Shown here one piece after another: positions 1-8,365 of a stretch of 64,000 nt of DNA. The notes below the pieces were generated by a model. That model saw nothing but the letters and a program-made list of their open reading frames with translations. It was not told the DNA's origin and made no database searches. Position 1 is the first letter of the stretch. Every line of letters starts with the position of its first letter. The translations under genes were made by a program, and so were the position numbers. Source of the stretch: Alteromonadaceae bacterium BrNp21-10 (lineage in GTDB: Bacteria; Pseudomonadota; Gammaproteobacteria; Enterobacterales; Alteromonadaceae); the NCBI GenBank assembly GCA_030418115.1, contig JAUHQD010000010.1, forward strand, positions 1-64,000, given 5' to 3'.

Positions 1-114
1 TTGGGATTTTACCAGCTACCACCACGTAGGGAGGAAAGAGCTTACCCAAGATGGATAAAGCCCAAAGCAAGTCGATACCCCCACAAACAGAAAAATGCCA
101 GTCAGCTTAACTGA
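1..114 (+). CDS. C-terminal tail of a probable IS4-type transposase (partial)
   Basis: Frame 1 is open from the first base of the window to a TGA at 112-114 and encodes 37 residues. The tail is rich in Arg, Lys and Pro and ends in NASQLN. From memory of the family, basic Pro/Arg-rich tails of this kind ending in QLN occur in IS4-family DDE transposases. The catalytic DDE region would lie upstream of the window, so intactness cannot be judged. The reading frame runs into an inverted repeat (94-122), as is common where a transposase gene reaches the end of its element. An unrelated basic protein remains possible. Confidence 0.45.
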   Translation: MGFYQLPPRREERAYPRWIKPKASRYPHKQKNASQLN

Positions 115-122
115 CTGGCATT
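94..122. terminator. Perfect 12-bp stem hairpin at the end of the transposase-like frame
   Basis: AATGCCAGTCAG (94-105) and CTGACTGGCATT (111-122) are perfect inverted repeats around the loop CTTAA. An A-run at 91-95 gives a U-run when transcribed from the minus strand, while the plus-strand tail is weak. It overlaps the stop codon of the transposase-like frame, so it could be a terminator, part of an insertion-sequence end, or both. Confidence 0.55.
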
Positions 123-237
123 AACCTAAATAGGTGCTTTTTTATTCCCTAAAAAACCCTACAGGGCGCATTTTGCCTAATATTCAACCAAATCGAACTA
201 TTCCTATACCACAAACCAAAAAAGCCCTAAAAATAGG

Positions 238-266
238 TTGACTCGATATAGGTGAAACCGTATCAT
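238..266 (+). promoter_or_regulatory. Stable-RNA type promoter for the tRNA-Asp cluster
   Basis: TTGACT (238-243), a 17-bp spacer and TATCAT (261-266) match the sigma-70 consensus at 5/6 in each box. A GC-rich stretch (GCGCCGCGG, 270-278) follows directly, like the discriminator of stringently controlled rRNA and tRNA promoters. The first tRNA starts about 60 bp downstream. A second, weaker candidate, GTGACA-N17-CATGAT, lies at 287-315. Confidence 0.55.
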
Positions 267-330
267 CTGCGCCGCGGTTGGGGAGGGTGACAAATAACTT
301 TCTTAACTGCATGATTTTATTTAGATAACT

Positions 331-407
331 GGAGTGGTAGTTCAGTTGGTTAGAATACCGGCCTGTCACGCCGGGGGTCGCGGGTTCGAGTCCCGTCCAC
401 TCCGCCA
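331..407 (+). tRNA. tRNA-Asp (anticodon GUC), copy 1
   Basis: This is a 77-nt cloverleaf. The acceptor GGAGTGG pairs with CCACTCC, followed by discriminator G and an encoded CCA. The D-loop contains AGTTGGTTAGA, the anticodon GTC is at 365-367 and the T-loop is GGTTCGAGTCC. The gene is identical to the two copies downstream, and all three probably belong to one transcript. Confidence 0.97.
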
Positions 408-435
408 ATCTAAATACAATCAGTTTGATACCGGA

Positions 436-512
436 GGAGTGGTAGTTCAGTTGGTTAGAATACCGGCCTGTCACGCCGGGGGTCGCGGGTTCGAGTCCCG
501 TCCACTCCGCCA
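436..512 (+). tRNA. tRNA-Asp (anticodon GUC), copy 2
   Basis: Identical 77-nt copy of the first tRNA-Asp with encoded CCA. It is separated from copy 1 by a 28-nt spacer that resembles no gene and has no obvious promoter, consistent with a polycistronic tRNA precursor. Confidence 0.97.
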
Positions 513-548
513 ATCAAACAACAATTTATTACTATTGAAAAACGTGCT

Positions 549-625
549 GGAGTGGTAGTTCAGTTGGTTAGAATACCGGCCTGTCACGCCGGGGGTCGCG
601 GGTTCGAGTCCCGTCCACTCCGCCA
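549..625 (+). tRNA. tRNA-Asp (anticodon GUC), copy 3
   Basis: Third identical 77-nt copy with encoded CCA, 36 nt after copy 2. It is followed within 20 nt by an intrinsic terminator, so it is the last member of the cluster. Confidence 0.97.
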
Positions 626-642
626 ACTTTCAATATAAAAAA

Positions 643-664
643 CGGCCTCATTGAGGCTTTTTTT
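643..664 (+). terminator. Intrinsic terminator of the tRNA-Asp cluster
   Basis: GCCTC (645-649), loop ATT and GAGGC (653-657), followed by a run of seven T. The A-run on the left flank may let it also serve the TIGR03503 gene, which ends on the opposite strand at 687. Confidence 0.8.
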
Positions 665-686
665 ATGCCTAAAAATCAGCATTAAC

Positions 687-2123
687 TCAGTCGTTCAATG
701 AGTCTAGCGACAACTCCATTATATCTTGCTTGGGTTTATCCGCTTTATCACTAGTCGCCTTCTCCATCTTTGGAGCTGCCTTTTTGCCAGTTTTACCTTT
801 GGGTTTAACAAAGAAAAATAGGATCAGGCCACCCGCTATTAACAACAATAAATTGATACCTACAATTAAGCTCACCACTAGCGTGTTGTCCGTCTCCTCT
901 TCAGGCTCCTCAACGTCAGCTAACAGGCTTTCGGCTTCAGTAATGAGCGCTGATGAGGCCGGGGATGATTCAGTAGTTAAAGTGCTATCAGAGCCTGCCG
1001 CAGGATCTGCTAAGAGTTCGCCCGATGTCGGGCTTGCTTTGGCCACTTCGGCAGCCAATTTATTAGGGTCGACGAGAAAAGTAAACTCTGGAACATCCAA
1101 AATGAAATTGCGATCATCAAGCGTATTGCCATACACCGTGATTTTAACTCTGAATATACCCGTTTCGTAATTGGTTATACGGTGAGTACGTTGCTCTGTT
1201 GAGGTTTCGGTAATAGAAAAATTCTGCACATCACCATTGGGATAACGTACTTTACCGTCAATTAGCAGACTACTAATGTCCACATGGGTTAAATCAGTAT
1301 TAAAGGTGAGTATGTGGTAACCGCGATCCGTTTCGTCCAAATCAACCAATGTTTCTACAGGATTAGGATACACAATAGTATTTAATCCTTGTTGTTCTCT
1401 GGAATACAGCGGCGATTCAACAATGAATATTGGTCGCCATTCACCATCGCCGATATTTAAATTGTATTGTCCGGTAAAGACACCATCTTTAGGGACTTCG
1501 TCCATGCCTCGGCCATCATCCTTAAACGTCGCGACCACGGCATCTTGAGCGCCAAAATTATCAAAATTGGGGTTATTAGTACTCACCATTTTAATACTGA
1601 GGTCGACCACATCGCGAAACTCTTTAACGTCAATCGGCTGACCACCGTTGGTTAAGCGTGCTGTCTGTTTTAGTATTTCACCTGAAAACAGCACGGTGGG
1701 CAGCGGTTGTACATGTAGTTGAATGTCTGACAACACCATAATCTTACTGCCAGGCAATATTTGCCCCATGGCCTGCCATGGCCCAGGTGTTGGATTTTTC
1801 ATTTTAATCACGTCGAAAGACGCTGAATAAACCCAATCGCTGACATCCTCGCTTAAGCGAGATTGAAATAATTTAGTGCCATCGGGTTTCACCAGCACCA
1901 CAGGGGCGCTGCCATAGGTGCGAAAAAACAGCATGGTCACTTCCCCTACTTCATAATCAATTCTGAAGCGATTTTGTAAAATGGGAATACTGTTTTGATA
2001 ATCATCACCAAGCATAGAAAGGGCTTGCTTGTGCTGCTCATCCTGAAGAACGTTGGTCTGTTGAGCATTGGCTGTAAAAACAGCCAATAAAAGAAATATC
2101 CAACTAATTACTATTTTTAGCAT
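687..2123 (-). CDS. TIGR03503 family membrane-anchored protein
   Basis: Protein of 478 residues with an N-terminal signal peptide (hydrophobic core VISWIFLLLAVF, cleavage probably after TANA). A long extracytoplasmic region rich in beta-prone segments (about 25-385) is followed by an acidic Ser/Glu-rich linker. One transmembrane helix lies near residues 415-440, and a Lys-rich cytoplasmic tail follows. I recognise the arrangement and the position next to dnaQ as the conserved gammaproteobacterial family TIGR03503, whose function is unknown. It is 26 nt downstream of dnaQ on the same strand, so co-transcription is likely. A role at the cell envelope is inferred from topology only. Confidence 0.8.
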   Translation of the reverse strand: MLKIVISWIFLLLAVFTANAQQTNVLQDEQHKQALSMLGDDYQNSIPILQNRFRIDYEVGEVTMLFFRTYGSAPVVLVKPDGTKLFQSRLSEDVSDWVYSASFDVIKMKNPTPGPWQAMGQILPGSKIMVLSDIQLHVQPLPTVLFSGEILKQTARLTNGGQPIDVKEFRDVVDLSIKMVSTNNPNFDNFGAQDAVVATFKDDGRGMDEVPKDGVFTGQYNLNIGDGEWRPIFIVESPLYSREQQGLNTIVYPNPVETLVDLDETDRGYHILTFNTDLTHVDISSLLIDGKVRYPNGDVQNFSITETSTEQRTHRITNYETGIFRVKITVYGNTLDDRNFILDVPEFTFLVDPNKLAAEVAKASPTSGELLADPAAGSDSTLTTESSPASSALITEAESLLADVEEPEEETDNTLVVSLIVGINLLLLIAGGLILFFFVKPKGKTGKKAAPKMEKATSDKADKPKQDIMELSLDSLND

Positions 2124-2149
2124 GCTAAAGTTTGCGCTCTAAATGAAGT

Positions 2150-2854
2150 TCACTGACGCCAAAGACATGCCCCGCTCTTTTCAACGAGATCGAGACGGCT
2201 ATTATGTTGTTCTATTTCATCGGCCGTAGCAGTAACAATCTTTAATGGTTTACGATCCGTAGCTAAACGCCTAACTTGCTCATTTTGCTGAGATTGTGAT
2301 TCGCTTGACTGCCCAGACAGGTTAAGTGCCGTTTGCCCACCGGTCATTAATAAATAAACGTCGGCTAGAATTTCAGAATCCAGCAAAGCGCCGTGTAAAG
2401 TACGATGAGAGTTATCGATACCATAACGTCGGCATAAAGCATCAAGGTTGTTCTTTTGGCCGGGATGTAGCTGTCTTGCCAGCGTTAAGGTATCTAACAC
2501 CGTACAGATCTGTGCTGTGTTTTTAACAGATAAACCATGAACCTTAGCAAATTCATGATCCATAAAGCCAATATCAAAGGGCGCATTATGAATAACCAAC
2601 TCCGCGCCTTTTATAAAGGAGATAAAATCATTGGCAATATCTTTAAAAACCGGTTTATCCGCTAAGTCATCATTAGTAATACCGTGCACGGCAATCGCTT
2701 CGGCCTCAATGATACGTTGAGGATTAATATAAACATGAAAGTGATTACCGGTTAGCTTGCGATTAACCAATTCAACACAGCCAATTTCAATGATTCGATG
2801 ACCCTGCTTGGGGTCAATACCAGTGGTTTCCGTATCAAGTACAATTTGACGCAT
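2150..2854 (-). CDS. dnaQ: DNA polymerase III epsilon subunit (3'-5' proofreading exonuclease)
   Basis: 234 residues with a DEDDh exonuclease fold. The Exo I motif DTETTG is near residue 7, the HNAPFDIGFM (Exo II) motif sits centrally, and Exo III has HRTLHGALLDSEILAD, supplying the catalytic His and Asp. The C-terminal third carries the short tail that in this family binds the polymerase alpha subunit. It removes misincorporated nucleotides in the replisome core. It is divergent from rnhA, the classical dnaQ-rnhA pairing of gammaproteobacteria. The length matches the family. Confidence 0.96.
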   Translation of the reverse strand: MRQIVLDTETTGIDPKQGHRIIEIGCVELVNRKLTGNHFHVYINPQRIIEAEAIAVHGITNDDLADKPVFKDIANDFISFIKGAELVIHNAPFDIGFMDHEFAKVHGLSVKNTAQICTVLDTLTLARQLHPGQKNNLDALCRRYGIDNSHRTLHGALLDSEILADVYLLMTGGQTALNLSGQSSESQSQQNEQVRRLATDRKPLKIVTATADEIEQHNSRLDLVEKSGACLWRQ

Positions 2855-3106
2855 AAGGATGTGAGCCTGCTTCTAATTATTCGTATATCAGTTTTAACCC
2901 AACGGGCAGTGGATTTTTTAGCCATACAGCCCATAATTTTTTCCATTAAACCTTATTAAACTTCACTCAACTTACGATTGCACGGCTAAAAAAGCCTACG
3001 ACAGAAATTATGAATAAAGATAAACAGGCTCAAGGGATGCAATTAGGAATTTGGCTCATTATACTCCACAGCCAGCAACCGATTACAAGCCAATTAAGGG
3101 TAAACT

Positions 3107-3568
3107 TTGAAACAGGTAGTGATTTACACAGACGGCTCATGTTTGGGCAACCCCGGTCCCGGCGGCTATGGTGCCGTTATTATCTTCAATGAGCATCGTA
3201 AGGAAATAAAGCAGGGTTTTACGTTAACCACCAATAATCGCATGGAATTGCTCGCGGCGATCGAAGCACTGGCAGTATTAAGTGAAGGCTGTAATGTAGA
3301 TTTAACGACCGACAGTCAGTATGTCCGCCAAGGGATCAGCCAGTGGATCCACAATTGGCGTAAAAATGGTTGGCGCACGTCCGATAGAAAACCGGTGAAA
3401 AACGTAGACATGTGGCAACGCCTAGACGCGGAAGTAGCCAGACACAAAGTGCAATGGCATTGGGTAAAAGGCCACTCTGGCCATCCGGAGAATGAACGCT
3501 GCGACCAGCTTGCGCGCTCAGCCGCAGAGAATGGACCGCATTTGGTGGATGAGGGGTTTAAGGGGTAA
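3107..3568 (+). CDS. rnhA: Ribonuclease HI
   Basis: 153-residue RNase H1 that degrades the RNA strand of RNA-DNA hybrids. Visible motifs are [16 protein letters not shown] (first catalytic Asp), [12 protein letters not shown] (catalytic Glu), TDSQYV (Asp) and [14 protein letters not shown] (His and last Asp). The start is a TTG. An AAGGG Shine-Dalgarno ends 6 nt before it at 3100, and no in-frame ATG would preserve the N-terminal strand. It is divergent from dnaQ across a 252-bp intergenic region. Confidence 0.96.
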   Translation: MKQVVIYTDGSCLGNPGPGGYGAVIIFNEHRKEIKQGFTLTTNNRMELLAAIEALAVLSEGCNVDLTTDSQYVRQGISQWIHNWRKNGWRTSDRKPVKNVDMWQRLDAEVARHKVQWHWVKGHSGHPENERCDQLARSAAENGPHLVDEGFKG

Positions 3569-3647
3569 TTGGTTTAATGATTTAGTATGAGCCCACAATC
3601 TGTTTTTATTTCAGATTTTCTAAGTGCCCAATATTGTTAAAATTTAA

Positions 3648-3668
3648 GGCTCCGTGATTAGCGGAGCC
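3648..3668 (-). terminator. Hairpin downstream of rnhA and of the tRNA-Ser repeat
   Basis: GGCTCCG (3648-3654), loop TGATTAG and CGGAGCC (3662-3668). On the minus strand it is followed by TTAAATTTT, so it is a weak terminator for transcripts coming from the tRNA-Ser side. Plus-strand read-out after rnhA has no T-run. Confidence 0.45.
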
Positions 3669-3683
3669 TATCGAAAATAGGAA

Positions 3684-3812
3684 GGATAGCGAGGGATTAC
3701 AAAGTACTTCCTGTACTTTGCCCTTCGGGCCAACGTCACGTTGTGACGTTGTTTCAAAACGCTCCCGGCGTTTTGATCGACCCCGACGTGGGATCTCATC
3801 AGTCACTATCCC
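3684..3812 (-). repeat. tRNA-Ser-derived repeat interrupted by four hairpins
   Basis: GGATAGCGAGGGATT (3684-3698) exactly repeats the acceptor/T-arm side of the neighbouring tRNA-Ser (3865-3879). A tRNA-like CGACCCC follows only at 3778. Between them sit four back-to-back hairpins: CAAAGTAC/GTACTTTG (3700-3720), GCCC/GGGC (3720-3730), CAACGTCAC/GTGACGTTG (3731-3751) and CAAAACGC/GCGTTTTG (3755-3775). The tRNA T-loop therefore looks split by a structured cassette. The minus strand is open over much of it, but low-complexity read-through is more likely than a real protein. From memory, similar tRNA-adjacent repeats are scattered in Alteromonadales genomes. Confidence 0.65.
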
Positions 3813-3814
3813 GC

Positions 3815-3858
3815 TTAAACAAAAAAGCCCACTCAAATGAGTGGGCTTTTTTGTTTAA
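3815..3858 (-). terminator. Bidirectional intrinsic terminator after tRNA-Ser
   Basis: A 21-bp perfect inverted repeat (3815-3835 and 3838-3858) has the core GCCCACTCA/TGAGTGGGC, flanked by A6 on the left and T6 on the right. It lies directly downstream of tRNA-Ser on the minus strand. Confidence 0.85.
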
Positions 3859-3860
3859 AA

Positions 3861-3952
3861 TGGCGGATAGCGAGGGATTCGAACCCCCGGTAGGTTTGAC
3901 CCTACGTCTGATTTCAAGTCAGGTGCATTAAACCGAGCTCTGCCAGCTATCC
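3861..3952 (-). tRNA. tRNA-Ser (anticodon UGA)
   Basis: 92-nt class II tRNA on the minus strand. The acceptor GGATAGC pairs with GCTATCC, with discriminator G and an encoded CCA (3861-3863). The anticodon loop CTTGAAA reads anticodon TGA. A long variable arm (GTAGGG...CCTACC) and the T-loop GGTTCGAATCC complete it. The long arm plus G73 is the serine identity pattern. Confidence 0.95.
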
Positions 3953-3964
3953 GAAGAGGGGCGC

Positions 3965-3993
3965 ATATTAATAACCTTTAATGGTCTTGTAAA
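3965..3993 (-). promoter_or_regulatory. Probable tRNA-Ser promoter
   Basis: Read on the minus strand: TTTACA (3993-3988), a 17-bp spacer and TAATAT (3970-3965), then the GC-rich discriminator GCGCCCC immediately before the tRNA. The -35 box is 5/6 and the -10 box 4/6. The GC-rich start region resembles stringently regulated promoters. Confidence 0.5.
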
Positions 3994-4168
3994 GGATAAA
4001 TTTGTTAATCGAGTTTGTTTGCTGGAAGAATAACCAATTTGTGCAAATACGCATCTTTATTACTATTTCTTACATAACTGTGGTGCAGAATAGCTTGAAA
4101 AGTTGAACGAAAACCCATACTAATACACTATATAGATATTCAGGTTAAACCTATGGAGCAATAAAAGT

Positions 4169-4837
4169 ATGAATCAAAGAACTGTGTACTCAAACGCATC
4201 AGAAGCGTCGGTACTTCAAACAAACAAGGTATTACGTAGCACTTATATGCTGCTTGCCATGACACTGGCTTTCAGTGCCGCTGTGGCGGGCTTCTCAATG
4301 ATGCTCAATTTACCCCACCCTGGATTTTTGCTTACTATTGTAGGTTTTTATGGCTTGTTGTTTTTAGTGCATAAAACGGCTAATAGTGGCGCCGGTGTTT
4401 TAAGCGTTTTTGCCTTTACCGGATTCCTTGGCTACACCCTAGGTCCTATTTTAAATATGGTGATTGGTGCTGGCGGCGGTGAAATGGTGACGACTGCTCT
4501 TGGTGGCACTGCGTTAATCTTTTTCGCTTTATCTGCTTATGTACTAACCACTAAGAAAGATATGTCTTTCTTGAACGGTATGTTATTCGCCGGTTTTTGG
4601 GTGATTTTGATCGGCATGGTTGCCAATATATTCCTTAATATTCCAGCATTAAGCTTGGGTATGAGTGCCCTGTTCATCCTGTTTTCTTCGGGTGTTATCT
4701 TGTTGCAAACCAGCAACATCATTAAAGGTGGTGAGCGTAACTATATTTTGGCCACAGTAACCTTATATGTGTCCATCTATAATATCTTCTTAAGCCTATT
4801 ACATCTGTTGATGGCCTTTGGTGGCAGCGACGACTAA
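4169..4837 (+). CDS. yccA: Bax inhibitor-1 family inner-membrane protein YccA
   Basis: 222 residues with a short soluble N-terminus and about seven hydrophobic helices from residue 28 onward, ending in an acidic GGSDD tail. This is typical of the UPF0005/BI-1 family. In E. coli, YccA is a substrate and modulator of the membrane protease FtsH. As in E. coli, it sits next to a tus gene; here it precedes tusDCBE but is separated from it by a strong terminator. The start ATG has a GGAGCAAT-like ribosome site 10 nt upstream. Confidence 0.92.
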   Translation: MNQRTVYSNASEASVLQTNKVLRSTYMLLAMTLAFSAAVAGFSMMLNLPHPGFLLTIVGFYGLLFLVHKTANSGAGVLSVFAFTGFLGYTLGPILNMVIGAGGGEMVTTALGGTALIFFALSAYVLTTKKDMSFLNGMLFAGFWVILIGMVANIFLNIPALSLGMSALFILFSSGVILLQTSNIIKGGERNYILATVTLYVSIYNIFLSLLHLLMAFGGSDD

Positions 4838-4888
4838 TGCTTAATAACCGTTAGCCTATACCGCTAACGAGCAAAACGTATTACCATA

Positions 4889-4932
4889 ATACCCCAGCCT
4901 AGATACGCTAACTTAGGCTGGGGTATTTTTTT
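4889..4932 (+). terminator. Intrinsic terminator after yccA
   Basis: ATACCCCAGCCTA (4889-4901) and TAGGCTGGGGTAT (4914-4926) form a 13-bp perfect stem followed by a T7 run. It separates yccA from tusD, which must have its own promoter or rely on read-through. Confidence 0.9.
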
Positions 4933-4956
4933 GCATTCAAAAACGTTGAAGTATAA

Positions 4957-5346
4957 ATGACCACATTTAGTTTATTCATCACATCCGCCCCTTTCGACTC
5001 CGCATCGGCGTACACCGCCTTCAAATTTGCTGAGTCCGTTAATGCATTGGGTCATCAATTAAATGGTGTGTTCTTTTACCAGTCCGGTGTAGTTACCGCC
5101 AACAGTTTTACCCAAGTAGCTGCTGACGAGGTTAACTTACACGATAAATGGCAGCACCTTAGTGAGCAGCACAATATTCCGCTGTATGTCTGTGTGACCG
5201 CCGCCAATCGCCGTGGCATAGTTAACCAAACAGATGCGCAGGATAATGATTCAGAATATTTCAATTTAGCCGAGCCTTTCCAAGAAGTGGGTTTGGGTGA
5301 ACTGGTTGAACTTAGCAATAACAGTGATCGACTGGTGCAGTTTTAA
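4957..5346 (+). CDS. tusD: Sulfurtransferase complex subunit TusD
   Basis: 129-residue DsrE-fold protein of the TusBCD hexamer. The complex relays sulfur from TusA to TusE for 2-thiolation of the wobble uridine in tRNA-Lys, -Glu and -Gln. The persulfide-carrying cysteine is visible at residue 79 in PLYVCVTAANRRGI, matching Cys78 of E. coli TusD. The stop overlaps the tusC start (TAATG), so translation is coupled. Confidence 0.93.
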   Translation: MTTFSLFITSAPFDSASAYTAFKFAESVNALGHQLNGVFFYQSGVVTANSFTQVAADEVNLHDKWQHLSEQHNIPLYVCVTAANRRGIVNQTDAQDNDSEYFNLAEPFQEVGLGELVELSNNSDRLVQF

Positions 5347-5702
5347 TGAAGCAGCTCACCCTTATCAACAGTAGCTCGCCTTATCAAACTGGTAACGCCC
5401 AAGAATCTCTCGATTTTGTCATGGTCGCAGGCACCTTTGGCCAAGCCGTGTCGTTGTTATTTATGGGTGATGGTGTGTTTCAATTATTGGGTAATCAACA
5501 AGGTAAGATCATTGGCCGTAAGACCTTAAGTAAGACTCTAGCCGCTTTGGAGTTTTATGATGTCGATGATATTTATGTTTGCGCGCAAAGCCTAAGCCAA
5601 CGCTACCTCAATACCAATGATTTAGTGATTACAGCGAAGCCCCTGCAAGCATCAGAAATTCAACAGTTGTTCGCTAACAGCGATCAGCTAATACGATTTT
5701 AA
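5346..5702 (+). CDS. tusC: Sulfurtransferase complex subunit TusC
   Basis: 118-residue DsrF-like partner of TusD. It has the conserved N-terminal pattern SSPYQTGNAQESLDFVMV and the GTFGQAVSLLFMGDGV segment typical of the DsrE/F fold. It starts one base inside the tusD stop codon. No catalytic cysteine is expected in this subunit; it builds the heterohexamer. Confidence 0.92.
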   Translation: MKQLTLINSSSPYQTGNAQESLDFVMVAGTFGQAVSLLFMGDGVFQLLGNQQGKIIGRKTLSKTLAALEFYDVDDIYVCAQSLSQRYLNTNDLVITAKPLQASEIQQLFANSDQLIRF

Positions 5703-5718
5703 GGGTAATTACCGAATC

Positions 5719-6003
5719 ATGCTGCATATCATTAAGCACAGTCCTTTTGAGTTACCCGCGTTATCACAATGCCTAGCCAGTATTGGCGAAGCTGATGGCC
5801 TGTTACTCATTGAAGACGGTACCTACGGCTTACTACAACTGGATAGCGTGTTAGCCGCCCTTAGCGCTAGTAATAAGCTCTATGTATTAACACAAGATGC
5901 AACAGCAAGAGGTTTGAACTCCAATAACAATGAAGTTAATTGGGTTGATTATGCGGGCTTTGTTAACCTAACCATTGAATACCCAAAAAGCCTAAGCTGG
6001 TAA
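5719..6003 (+). CDS. tusB: Sulfurtransferase complex subunit TusB
   Basis: 94-residue DsrH-like subunit beginning [11 protein letters not shown], with an EDGTYGLL motif in the middle and ending PKSLSW. It completes the TusBCD sulfur-relay complex. It lies 16 nt after tusC and 5 nt before tusE, indicating one operon. Confidence 0.9.
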   Translation: MLHIIKHSPFELPALSQCLASIGEADGLLLIEDGTYGLLQLDSVLAALSASNKLYVLTQDATARGLNSNNNEVNWVDYAGFVNLTIEYPKSLSW

Positions 6004-6008
6004 AACCA

Positions 6009-6344
6009 ATGTACAGTATTGAATTTGCACAGCAACAGATAGAAACCGACAAGTTTGGCTATTTACTTGACCATGAACAATGGACGGAAGCGCTAGCCGA
6101 GGTGATCGCAGCCAAAGAAGGCATTGTGTTAGATGAAGGTCGTTGGGAAGTAGTACGCTTTGTACGGGCGTTTTATCTTGAGTTTGATACCAGCCCTGCC
6201 GTTCGTGCTTTGGTAAAAGCCATGGCTAAAAAATTCGGCCCAGGTAAAGGCAACAGTCGTTACCTATACAAATTGTTCCCTAAAGGCCCGGCTAAACAAG
6301 CCACCAAAATCGCTGGCCTACCCAAACCGGCTAAATGCCTTTAA
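6009..6344 (+). CDS. tusE: Sulfur relay protein TusE (DsrC family)
   Basis: 111 residues of the DsrC fold. The penultimate residue, Cys110 in PAKCL, is the sulfur acceptor that takes persulfide from TusBCD and passes it to MnmA for tRNA thiolation. The motif [23 protein letters not shown] is highly conserved in the family. In E. coli tusE is separate from tusBCD and next to yccA; here both arrangements are merged in one locus. Confidence 0.94.
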   Translation: MYSIEFAQQQIETDKFGYLLDHEQWTEALAEVIAAKEGIVLDEGRWEVVRFVRAFYLEFDTSPAVRALVKAMAKKFGPGKGNSRYLYKLFPKGPAKQATKIAGLPKPAKCL

Positions 6345-6377
6345 TCGTCAGTTAAAATTAACTGTTGTTAATCTAAT

Positions 6378-6606
6378 AACCTCAGTTCCGGATAAGCAAC
6401 GCCCTACAGCACCGCTATTTTTGCCCCTCTCTGCGTTGTCCACTATGGGTTTAGAATGACTAAACAACATAGTGAACGCCTTGATATGAACAAAAATAGC
6501 AGCACTGTACCTAATAAAAGCAATATTAATATTCGTGGAAAAGTAACTCATTGAAATATAGGTATTATATGTACATTTTTGACATTTCTTATCCAGAACT
6601 GAGGTT
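6378..6606. repeat. 229-bp foldback (MITE-like) repeat
   Basis: The 19-bp ends AACCTCAGTTCCGGATAAG (6378-6396) and CTTATCCAGAACTGAGGTT (6588-6606) are inverted repeats with one mismatch. Inside, ACAGCACCGCTATTTTTG pairs imperfectly with CAAAAATAGCAGCACTGT, and CACTATGGGTTTAG pairs with CTAAACAACATAGTG, so much of the element can fold into one long hairpin. It has no transposase. An open minus-strand frame across it (6348-6551) looks like read-through rather than a gene. A shorter relative and a solitary end occur elsewhere in the window. It fills most of the 325-bp gap between tusE and serS. Confidence 0.75.
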
Positions 6607-6622
6607 AATTAGCTCAGATAGC

Positions 6623-6650
6623 AAAAATCCCCGACTAATCGAGGATTTTT
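6623..6650 (-). terminator. Terminator of serS
   Basis: AAAAATCC...GGATTTTT with an inner CGA-CTAA-TCG stem and one internal mismatch (6623-6650). A run of T's follows on the minus strand. It lies 20 nt past the serS stop codon. Confidence 0.7.
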
Positions 6651-6669
6651 AATTTTATAACGTCGTTTT

Positions 6670-7974
<1,305 letters not shown>

Positions 7975-7981
7975 TTAAAAA

Positions 7982-8365
7982 TTATTTATGAGTAATCAAT
8001 TGCATCGCTATCCAAACTGCAAAGAAACAACAGCCTAAATTCAGCATCACATTGAGTAAGCCTTTTATCCATGAGCCTTGCTGTATCAGCAATAGTGTAT
8101 CCACGGAGAAAGTAGAAAAAGTGGTTAATGCTCCCAGAAATCCAATTGCCACTAACGAGCGCCAAGGGGCAACCGTAACGTGACCATGCTCAATTAATGC
8201 GTAAATAATACCAAGCAGAAAGGAACCGAGAATATTCACCAGCAGTGTACCAAATGGAAATCCTTTGCCAAGCACCGAGATAGCAATTTGATTAATAAAA
8301 TGCCGTAAACAGGCGCCGCTGGCTCCACCGATGGCAATAAACCCATAAAGGGTGACATTATTCAT
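7982..8365 (-). CDS. crcB: Fluoride exporter CrcB/Fluc
   Basis: 127 residues with four transmembrane helices and the family motif [12 protein letters not shown] near the N-terminus. Further family motifs are [17 protein letters not shown] and [15 protein letters not shown], which line the fluoride pathway. It acts as a dual-topology dimer in the inner membrane, exporting fluoride. Its start overlaps the rarA stop by 8 nt, implying translational coupling. No fluoride riboswitch is possible at this position, because the upstream sequence is coding. Confidence 0.93.
   Translation of the reverse strand: MNNVTLYGFIAIGGASGACLRHFINQIAISVLGKGFPFGTLLVNILGSFLLGIIYALIEHGHVTVAPWRSLVAIGFLGALTTFSTFSVDTLLLIQQGSWIKGLLNVMLNLGCCFFAVWIAMQLITHK

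Noticed and set aside
184-558. Open frames across the tRNA-Asp cluster on both strands
   Set aside because: They translate the identical tRNA genes and spacers, giving a tandemly repeated peptide with no coding signal.
730-1170. 146-residue plus-strand frame inside the TIGR03503 gene
   Set aside because: It is an antisense shadow of a Ser/Glu-rich and membrane-helix region of a well-supported gene.
3606-3836. 76-residue open frame on the minus strand beside tRNA-Ser
   Set aside because: It covers four hairpins and a tRNA fragment. Its residues simply translate those structures, and there is no ribosome site.
6348-6551. 67-residue open frame on the minus strand between tusE and serS
   Set aside because: It lies almost wholly inside the foldback repeat, has no ribosome site, and its sequence is dictated by the palindromic arms. 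Read-through of a repeat is the simpler reading.
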